Of a stretch of DNA of 64,000 bases, positions 25,798 to 32,114 are shown in pieces. Source of the DNA: Oxalobacteraceae sp. CFBP 8761 (GTDB taxonomy: Bacteria; Pseudomonadota; Gammaproteobacteria; Burkholderiales; Burkholderiaceae_D). Where the stretch lies: contig JACYUE010000004.1 of the NCBI GenBank assembly GCA_014841595.1, forward strand, positions 119,613 through 183,612, given 5' to 3'. Numbering within the stretch: position 1 is the stretch's first letter; the number at the start of each line of letters is the position of its first letter. The translations under genes were made by a program, and so were the position numbers. The notes under the pieces are model-generated. The model was given only the letters and a program-made list of their open reading frames with translations. It did no database searches and was not told the origin of the DNA.

Positions 25798-27438
25798 ATG
25801 CGTAACCCCGGTCGCATTCCATGGAGCGCAGGCGCATTGACACCATCCAACGACAATCCGGCCCTCGATTTTCTGCGCTTGTCCAGCAAGCGCAGGCCCG
25901 TGGTGCGCTTCGTGGTCGCCGCGACGGTATTGGCCTGCATCCTGCTTGTGGCCTTTGCCGCGTGGTTCATCGAGACGACGCGCCAGGCGCAGATCGCGCA
26001 GACCACGGTGGCGATCAGCAACGTCGCGCGCATGGTCGGAGCCCAGGTCGAATCGGCCATGAAGACCACAAGCATGGCGCTGGCCAATGTCGCCGAGCGC
26101 GTCGAACACGATGGCACAAGCCCCTCAGCGCTGGCGCGGCTGCAAGCGCACCTGGTCGACCTGACCCACACGACGCCCGAGCTGCACGGCATCTTCATGT
26201 ATGGGGAAGATGGCGCGTGGCTGGCTACGTCGCTGGACCAGCCGGTCATGGCCAACAACGCAGACCGCGCGTATTTTCAGTACCACCGCGAGCATCCGGG
26301 GCGCGCCATCCACGTGGCCCATCCAGTACGCAGCCGCTCGAGCAACATCTGGGTATTGCCGGTGTCGCGCCGCATCGACCATGCCGACGGCAGCTTTGCC
26401 GGCGTCGTGCTGGTCACGCTGAAGGTGAACTTCTTCGAGCAAATCTACGATGACCTCGATGTCGGCCGCACCGGCACGGTGCTGCTGGCGCTGGATGACG
26501 GCACGGTGGTCTACCGGCGCCCGTTCGACGAAAAGATCATCGGCACCAACCTGTCGCATGGGGTAGTGTTCGAGGCGATCCGCAACCAGTCGGCCGGCGC
26601 CGAGTTCCTGACCGCCACGGTCGACAGGATCGAACGGCTGTACAGCTATCGCCGGCTCGACCGTTTTCCATTCGTGATCGCTGTCGGCCAGACCAAGGAC
26701 GAACTGCTGGGCGACTGGAAGCGCTCGAGCCTTCTGATCGGCGCGGTCACGCTACTGATCGCTGCGCTGTTCACGCTGTTCGGGCGCAAGCTGGTGCGGC
26801 AGATCGCAATCCGCGACCGGCTCGACCAGACCCTGCGCGCCTATTCCGAAGACCTGCAGCGCGATAACCAGGGGCTGCACGAACTGGCGCACACCGACAA
26901 GCTCACGCAACTGGCCAACCGGCGCCGCTTCGACGACATGCTGGACCACGAATGGCGCCGCGCGCAGCGCAGCAATGCGCCGCTGGCGCTGATCCTGCTC
27001 GACATCGACTACTTCAAGAAGTACAACGACCATTACGGCCATCCGGCCGGTGATGCCTGCCTGCAGGGCGTGGGTGGCGTGCTGGCTGCCAGCCTGAACC
27101 GCACCGGCGACCTGCCCGCCCGTTACGGCGGCGAAGAATTCGCCATCATCCTGCCGGCGACCGATCTGCAGGGTGCGCTGGCCGTTGCCGAACGCATGCG
27201 CCAGGACATCCTCGGCCTGCGCATCGCGCACGTGGAATCGCCCTTCGAGACCATTACGGCCAGCCTGGGCGTGGCCTCCTTCGAGCCTGGCGGCAAGGAG
27301 TCCTTGAGCACCGCCGACCTGGTCGTGCGCGCGGACATGCAGCTCTACCAGGCCAAGGCCGCGGGCCGCAACCGGGTGTCCGGCGCGGCCTTCAGCGCCA
27401 CCGGCGCCGATTCAGGCAAGGGCCAGGCGGCGCAATGA
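25798..27438 (+). CDS. Membrane diguanylate cyclase with periplasmic sensor (dCache-GGDEF)
   Basis: A 546-residue inner-membrane signalling enzyme that makes cyclic di-GMP. One helix near residues 38-59 and a second near 315-335 flank a periplasmic dCache-like sensor of about 250 residues. The GGDEF domain (about 370-530) has an intact active site GGEEF at 444-448 and an inhibitory I-site RTGD at 435-438, exactly five residues before it, so product inhibition is expected. The ATG at 25798 lacks a near ribosome site; a TTG 42 bases further on (GGAG upstream) is an alternative. Its 3' end overlaps the convergent HAD gene by 27 bases. Confidence 0.9.
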   Translation: MRNPGRIPWSAGALTPSNDNPALDFLRLSSKRRPVVRFVVAATVLACILLVAFAAWFIETTRQAQIAQTTVAISNVARMVGAQVESAMKTTSMALANVAERVEHDGTSPSALARLQAHLVDLTHTTPELHGIFMYGEDGAWLATSLDQPVMANNADRAYFQYHREHPGRAIHVAHPVRSRSSNIWVLPVSRRIDHADGSFAGVVLVTLKVNFFEQIYDDLDVGRTGTVLLALDDGTVVYRRPFDEKIIGTNLSHGVVFEAIRNQSAGAEFLTATVDRIERLYSYRRLDRFPFVIAVGQTKDELLGDWKRSSLLIGAVTLLIAALFTLFGRKLVRQIAIRDRLDQTLRAYSEDLQRDNQGLHELAHTDKLTQLANRRRFDDMLDHEWRRAQRSNAPLALILLDIDYFKKYNDHYGHPAGDACLQGVGGVLAASLNRTGDLPARYGGEEFAIILPATDLQGALAVAERMRQDILGLRIAHVESPFETITASLGVASFEPGGKESLSTADLVVRADMQLYQAKAAGRNRVSGAAFSATGADSGKGQAAQ

Positions 27439-28113
27439 GGCGTCGATGTCGTGCAGGCTGTCGACTTCGCAGGTGGGAATGGCGAGCGATTCGTTGGCCA
27501 TGCGACCCGGATTGAACCAGACGCTGTCGATGCCGAAGCGGTTGGCACCGAGGATGTCGGCGTCCAGGCGGTCGCCCACGATCACCGTATCGGGCTTGGT
27601 GAAGGTGCGCGCCATCTTGCTGGTGTACTCGAAGAAGCGGCTGTCCGGCTTGGCGAAGCCGCAGGCTTCGGACGTCGCCACGAACGACAGCGACGGGGCC
27701 AGCCCCGAACTGGCAATGCGCCGGTGCTGGATCGCGTGCGCGCCATTGGTGATGATGCCCACTTCGCCGATGGCGGCCAGCGTTTCGCACACCTCTACGG
27801 CGCCATCGACCAGCACGACGGTATCGGCCAGGGATTCACTGTACACATCGCTGGCGACGTGCGGATCGAGGTCGATCCCGTTGTCGGCGAAGGTCTTGCG
27901 AAAGCGTTCGATGCGCAGGAAATCCTTCGACACGGCGCCCTGTTCGAAGAGACGCCACAGCGCGACATTGGTCATCTGGTACTGCGCGAACAGGACGTCC
28001 AGGCCGTCACGCAGATCGAGGTGCGCCATCGTGCGCTGGAAGGAAGCTTGTTCGGAAGCCCGGAAATCGAGCAGGGTGTCGTCGAGGTCAAACAGGAAAA
28101 GTCGGTATTTCAT
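27412..28113 (-). CDS. HAD-family phosphatase, YjjG-like 5'-nucleotidase
   Basis: A 233-residue HAD superfamily hydrolase. Motif I is FDLDDT with nucleophile Asp9 and acid Asp11, motif II is the IITNGA segment, and motif III/IV is GFAKPD followed by VIVGDRLDADI. The long alpha-helical cap between motifs I and II and the overall length match the YjjG (pyrimidine 5'-nucleotidase, house-cleaning) group. The start at 28113 begins directly with motif I. The last 27 bases overlap the convergent diguanylate cyclase gene. Confidence 0.87.
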   Translation of the reverse strand: MKYRLFLFDLDDTLLDFRASEQASFQRTMAHLDLRDGLDVLFAQYQMTNVALWRLFEQGAVSKDFLRIERFRKTFADNGIDLDPHVASDVYSESLADTVVLVDGAVEVCETLAAIGEVGIITNGAHAIQHRRIASSGLAPSLSFVATSEACGFAKPDSRFFEYTSKMARTFTKPDTVIVGDRLDADILGANRFGIDSVWFNPGRMANESLAIPTCEVDSLHDIDASLRRLALA

Positions 28114-28168
28114 TGCGTCCAACAGTAAAGCGGCAATGCTCCATGGTAGCACCCGCCGCCAACCTGCG

Positions 28169-28354
28169 TCAGCTGGGGTTCGGATCGGGCACCGGCTCGT
28201 CATCGTGCGGCAGATGGCCCGGTTGGTGGTGCGGATGCGGATGCGGCGCCTCGAACGGATCGGGCATCGGATCGTCGACGGGCGCAGGATCCGGCGCGCG
28301 ATGGGCGTGGATGGAATACGGCGGCGCTGATTGCGCGGTATGGCCTGCTTGCAT
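28169..28354 (-). CDS. Small proline/histidine/aspartate-rich protein
   Basis: A 61-residue frame with a strong ribosome site (GAGGAGG) eight bases before the ATG at 28354. The composition is unusual: histidines and prolines alternate (APHPHPHHQPGHLPHDD) and the C-terminus is acidic (DDEPVPDPNPS). Eight histidines in 61 residues suggest possible metal binding, but this is inference. There is no signal peptide or membrane segment. It is probably translated; the function is unknown. Confidence 0.5.
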   Translation of the reverse strand: MQAGHTAQSAPPYSIHAHRAPDPAPVDDPMPDPFEAPHPHPHHQPGHLPHDDEPVPDPNPS

Positions 28355-28472
28355 GATGCGGTCCTCCTCGATTGGCTGATTGGGCCACCTTAGCATGCGC
28401 TCCTGCGGCGCGGCGCGCGCCGGCAGTGGGCTACAATGCGGTCTTTCCGAACACCGCCTGCTGACCGTCCCC

Positions 28473-28988
28473 ATGGAACTTTCGATCACCACCCTGGCCC
28501 TGCTCGTCCTGACTCCGCTGCTGGTCTGGCGCATCTACGCGCGCATCAAGAAGCAGATGCTGCGCCAGCGCTCGATCTACCAGCGCCATTACACGGGCAT
28601 CCTGGTATTCGGCGCGATGATCCTGGTGCCGGCGGCGCAGCTATTCGCCAGCCCGTACAACCTGGCGGCGCTGCTGGTGGGCGCCGCCGGCGGCATCGGC
28701 TACGGCGTGTGGGGCCTGAAGCTGTCGCGCTTCGAGGACACGCCCGAGGGTTACTTCTTCACGCCGAACGCCCGTCTGGGCCTGGTGATGGCAATGATTC
28801 TGGTGGCGCGCATCCTGTACATCGGCGTCGAGATCTACGCCAACCAGGGCAAGGGCTTGCCCACGCCCCAGCTGAGCGACAGCCCGCTGACCATGCTGTG
28901 CGTGGGTCTGACCAGCGGCTACTTCGCCTGTTATTCGGCCGGGCTGCTGCGCTGGCGGCGGCGGGCCAGGCGCGAGAGTCAGCTGTAG
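28473..28988 (+). CDS. Uncharacterised integral membrane protein
   Basis: A 171-residue protein with about five predicted transmembrane segments. It begins MELSITTLALLVLTPLLVW, followed by a basic cytoplasmic stretch (RIYARIKKQMLRQRS) and further hydrophobic helices around residues 42-58, 62-78, 105-125 and 140-160, ending in an arginine-rich tail. The shape is reminiscent of the CcdC/DUF1453 group, but I cannot confirm this. The ribosome site is weak and the start was chosen from the N-terminal helix. It converges with the formylglycine-enzyme-like gene. Confidence 0.72.
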   Translation: MELSITTLALLVLTPLLVWRIYARIKKQMLRQRSIYQRHYTGILVFGAMILVPAAQLFASPYNLAALLVGAAGGIGYGVWGLKLSRFEDTPEGYFFTPNARLGLVMAMILVARILYIGVEIYANQGKGLPTPQLSDSPLTMLCVGLTSGYFACYSAGLLRWRRRARRESQL

Positions 28989-29007
28989 ACGCAGCTGTAG
29001 ACGCGTA

Positions 29008-30018
29008 CTAGTTCAGGCGCCTGTCACGCTCGGTCTTCTGGGCCAGCGCCAGTGCGGCGTCGAAGTCGGCGTCGTTCACCGCGCACGTTTCATCACACGC
29101 CCCGATATCCTCGGCAATACGGAACCCTTCGCCCAGGCTGCTGGCATTGGTTCGGCCACCATGGCCGCGTGCAGCGCTGCGCAACACCGTCCGCGCCGAC
29201 GCATAGCTGCCGCCGCGCGTGATGAAATATTCATTCTCTTTCTCACAAGCGCCACGCCAGACCGTGCCGTCCGCCGGCGCGCCCTGGTAATCCGGGTGTT
29301 CGCAGTCGGCCACCCATTCCGCCACATTGCCGATCATGTCGTACAGGCCGAAGGCATTGGCCGGATACATGCCGACCACCGTCGTCAAGGCAGCGCCGTC
29401 GTCGCAATCGGTCGCCAACATGTCCAGGCCATAGTCCTGCTTGAGCGCGGCCTTGAAGCGCCGGTCTTTCATGTTCGCATACGCGCACAGGCCGTCGGCA
29501 TCGTCGCCGGACGGGTAACGCGTGGTCGTCCCGGCACGCGCGGCGTACTCCCATTCCGCTTCGCTCGGCAGGCGAAAGCGCCGCCCGGTCTGACCCGAGA
29601 GCCAGGCGGCATACGCATTCGCATCGTCCCAGGTCACGCACAGCACCGGGTGGAACTCGCCCGGCGCATGGGCAGGCGTATCCCACTTGACGTCCTTGCG
29701 GGCCATGCCGTCGGCGCGGTCGAACTGCCAGCACGCGTCCTGCGTCCGGTAACCGGTCGCCGCGACAAACTGACGGAACTGGCCAACCGTGGTCTCGTAA
29801 CGGGCCAGGCGGAACGACTGGATGCGCACCAGGTGCGGCGGCTGTTCGGCCGGATTGTGGCTGCCGTCGCCGATGCGCGGTTCGGTGCTGCCCATCGTGA
29901 ACTGGCCGGTCGGAACCGTGGCCATCGGGGGCGCGGAAACAGGCTTGGCGGGGGCTGCTGCGGCATCGGCGGCAGCGATCGCGCACAGCAGGGACAGGGA
30001 AACGATCAGGGTTTTCAT
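29008..30018 (-). CDS. Exported formylglycine-enzyme-like (SUMF1 fold) protein without catalytic cysteines
   Basis: A 336-residue protein with a signal peptide (cleavage near ADAAAA, about residue 22) and a formylglycine-generating-enzyme/SUMF1 domain from about residue 33. Family motifs are ATVPTGQFTMGS at the start, RLARYETTVGQFRQF, RLPSEAEWEYAARAG, NVAEWVADC and FITRGGSY. In true FGE the RGGSY/W motif is followed by two catalytic cysteines; here ASARTVLRSAARG follows, so both are missing. A regulatory or binding role is more likely than sulfatase activation. GAGGAG precedes the ATG. It lies 105 bases downstream of the LytTR regulator on the same strand. Confidence 0.85.
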   Translation of the reverse strand: MKTLIVSLSLLCAIAAADAAAAPAKPVSAPPMATVPTGQFTMGSTEPRIGDGSHNPAEQPPHLVRIQSFRLARYETTVGQFRQFVAATGYRTQDACWQFDRADGMARKDVKWDTPAHAPGEFHPVLCVTWDDANAYAAWLSGQTGRRFRLPSEAEWEYAARAGTTTRYPSGDDADGLCAYANMKDRRFKAALKQDYGLDMLATDCDDGAALTTVVGMYPANAFGLYDMIGNVAEWVADCEHPDYQGAPADGTVWRGACEKENEYFITRGGSYASARTVLRSAARGHGGRTNASSLGEGFRIAEDIGACDETCAVNDADFDAALALAQKTERDRRLN

Positions 30019-30123
30019 CAGGGGCTCCTCGTGGTCAATGGCGCCAGAGTGCCAGCACGAGGGTGCCCGCGCAGCCGCATCGCGACGGATCGACAATGCG
30101 GCCGACGAGTGGCAAGCAGGCCG

Positions 30124-30882
30124 CTACATCGCCTGGAACAAGGCCACGTAGGCGCGGCTCACCGGCAGCTCGGCCGCATGGCCCCGCATGCACAGGAACA
30201 GGCGGCTGGCCTCGTCGCGCCGGGTACCAACGAGATGGGCCAGGTTGACGATGGTGGCGCGGTGCACTTGCCGGAAATGCGCCGGATCCAGGCGCGAAGC
30301 CAGTTCGGCGATCGGTGTCCGGATCAGGTATTCATCGCCTGCCGTGCGCACGACCGTGTATTTGTCATCGGCCTGGAAGAACAGCACATCGCCCACCGGC
30401 ACGTTGTGGACCAACCCGCCCTTGGCAGCGCGCACATAGTGCAGGCGCTCACCCTCCCCCGTGTTCGTGCGCATCAACTGTTCCAGCACGCTCGCCAGCG
30501 CGGTGGTCTCGGGCATCGGCGGTGCCTGCAACATTGTCCGAACGCGCGCGAGCGTGCGTTGCAGGCGTTCGAGGCGCAGGGGCTTGAGCAGGTAGTCCAG
30601 CGCCGCGTGCTCGAACGCCTCGAGCGCGTGCTCGTCGTGCGCGGTAATGAAGATCACGCGCGTGGCGCCCTCGATCCCCTGCGCGACTTCAAGACCGGAC
30701 AGGCCCGGCATCTGGATGTCGAGAAACGCCAGATCCGGCATGAACCTGGCGATGGCGGCGGCGGCATCGATGCCGTCTTCTGCCACGTGGACGATCTCGA
30801 GTTCCGGCCAGAGCTGTTGCAAACTTGTGGCCAGGTGGCGGGCCAGGTGTGGTTCGTCGTCGGCGATCAGGGCGGTGGTCAT
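30124..30882 (-). CDS. LytTR-type response regulator
   Basis: A 252-residue regulator of the LytR/AlgR family. The receiver domain (about 1-120) has the acidic cluster ADDEP and phosphoacceptor Asp55 (FLDIQMPG). The LytTR DNA-binding domain occupies about 145-252, including VGDVLFFQADDKYTVVRT and FRQVHRATIVNLAHL. Its start overlaps the stop of the upstream histidine kinase (ATGA, four bases), so the pair is one two-component system. The target genes are unknown; the downstream exported SUMF1-like gene is a plausible one. Confidence 0.93.
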   Translation of the reverse strand: MTTALIADDEPHLARHLATSLQQLWPELEIVHVAEDGIDAAAAIARFMPDLAFLDIQMPGLSGLEVAQGIEGATRVIFITAHDEHALEAFEHAALDYLLKPLRLERLQRTLARVRTMLQAPPMPETTALASVLEQLMRTNTGEGERLHYVRAAKGGLVHNVPVGDVLFFQADDKYTVVRTAGDEYLIRTPIAELASRLDPAHFRQVHRATIVNLAHLVGTRRDEASRLFLCMRGHAAELPVSRAYVALFQAM

Positions 30883-32018
30883 GGTGTGGAATGATACGGC
30901 AGGTCGAGCGTTGCTCTGGTGCCACCGCTGTCGGCGCTGGCCTCGAGCGCGAGCGAGGCACCCTCGCCGTAGCGATGGTGCAGGCGCGCGCGGATATTCT
31001 CCAACGCCATACCGGCGCCCGTGCGCGCACAGCGTGATGGAACCTCCAGGCCCAGGCCATCGTCCACCACGCGGATCACGAGCCGGCCCTGTTCGACGCG
31101 CGCATCGATACGCACGCTGCCGCCGCCAACCTTCGGTTCCAGGCCATGCCGGATCGCGTTCTCGACCAGGGGTTGCAGCAGCAACGACGGCATGCGCGCG
31201 GCGCGTGCCTCGATGCTGGCATCGACCGTGAACACAAGCCGCTGCCCCATCCGGATGTGCAGCAGGCGAAGGTACGTCGTCACCATCGCCAGTTCGGCAT
31301 CCAACGTGGCGTCCGGTCCGCGCAACTGCGACAGGCTCGAACGCAGGTGGTCGGAAAACGCTTCGAGCATCTCACGTCCGCGCGCCGGATCGTACGCCAG
31401 CAGCGACTCGATCGTGGCCAGGGTGTTGAACAAGAAATGCGGCTCTATCTGCCCATGCAGCAGGCGCAACTGCGCTTCGGCCGCCTGCGCCTGCAGGGCA
31501 TGGCGCTGCAGGCGCAGACGCCAGAAGATGCCATGCACGACAGCCAGGAACGGCAAGAATTGCAAAAAACGGATCTGGCGCCGCAGCACCGACCCACCGG
31601 ACAATTCGCTGCCCGGGTAGACCATCGCCAGCGCACCGCTGCCGACCAGGTTGCCGGCCATGATACCGACGACCAGCATGGCGCCGACCGCCACGGCCGC
31701 GCGCCAGTCGCGCACCGGCGAGAGCGCGGCCAGGCGTTCTGCGGACAGCAGCCACTCGACGGCGCGCACCAGCGCCAGCATCGTCCAGGCGATCGACTGG
31801 AACAACAGGAACACGCCAATCACCAGACGCCGCATGAAATCGGGATCGCGCGTCTCGATGGTCAGCATGTCGGTCAGGCCGAGCAGACCCAGTGCCGCCC
31901 ATGCCAGCGTGGCCAAGCCGCTGGCGATCGCCGGACGCATCCACCATGGCCCGGGGTGGTGCTTGCGCAGGGTCCAGAATGCGTGCCAGGCCGGCTTGAT
32001 GGATGTGGTGATGTGCAT
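30879..32018 (-). CDS. LytS-type membrane sensor histidine kinase
   Basis: A 379-residue histidine kinase of the His_kinase (LytS/YehU) class. About four transmembrane helices lie between residues 35 and 160. The phosphoacceptor is His194 in QIEPHFLFNTL, the hallmark of this class. The HATPase part has LVENAIRHGLEPK (N box) and VVDDGLGLE (G1). It is the upstream partner of the LytTR regulator, with a four-base overlap. Its coding region starts 64 bases after the strong terminator that ends the condensin operon, so it has its own promoter, which I could not identify. Confidence 0.92.
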   Translation of the reverse strand: MHITTSIKPAWHAFWTLRKHHPGPWWMRPAIASGLATLAWAALGLLGLTDMLTIETRDPDFMRRLVIGVFLLFQSIAWTMLALVRAVEWLLSAERLAALSPVRDWRAAVAVGAMLVVGIMAGNLVGSGALAMVYPGSELSGGSVLRRQIRFLQFLPFLAVVHGIFWRLRLQRHALQAQAAEAQLRLLHGQIEPHFLFNTLATIESLLAYDPARGREMLEAFSDHLRSSLSQLRGPDATLDAELAMVTTYLRLLHIRMGQRLVFTVDASIEARAARMPSLLLQPLVENAIRHGLEPKVGGGSVRIDARVEQGRLVIRVVDDGLGLEVPSRCARTGAGMALENIRARLHHRYGEGASLALEASADSGGTRATLDLPYHSTP

Positions 32019-32081
32019 GATGCGCGATCGTAACGTGAGCGTCCCCTTGGCCGTACCAATTCGTGGTGCAAACAGGCATAA

Positions 32082-32111
32082 AAAAAGGGAGCCGGTACCG
32101 GATCCCTTTTT
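32082..32111 (-). terminator. Strong intrinsic terminator of the condensin operon
   Basis: The stem pairs AAAAAGGGA (32082-32090) with TCCCTTTTT (32103-32111), then one mismatch, then CCGG with CCGG around a TA centre. Poly-A/poly-T arms on both sides make it usable in both directions. It begins three bases after the stop of the SMC-like gene on the minus strand. Confidence 0.9.
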
Positions 32112-32114
32112 GCA

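Noticed and set aside
28983..29006. Short direct repeat of GACGCAGCTGTA-like sequence after the membrane protein gene
   Set aside because: It has only two imperfect copies and includes the stop codon of the gene; it is probably a chance duplication.
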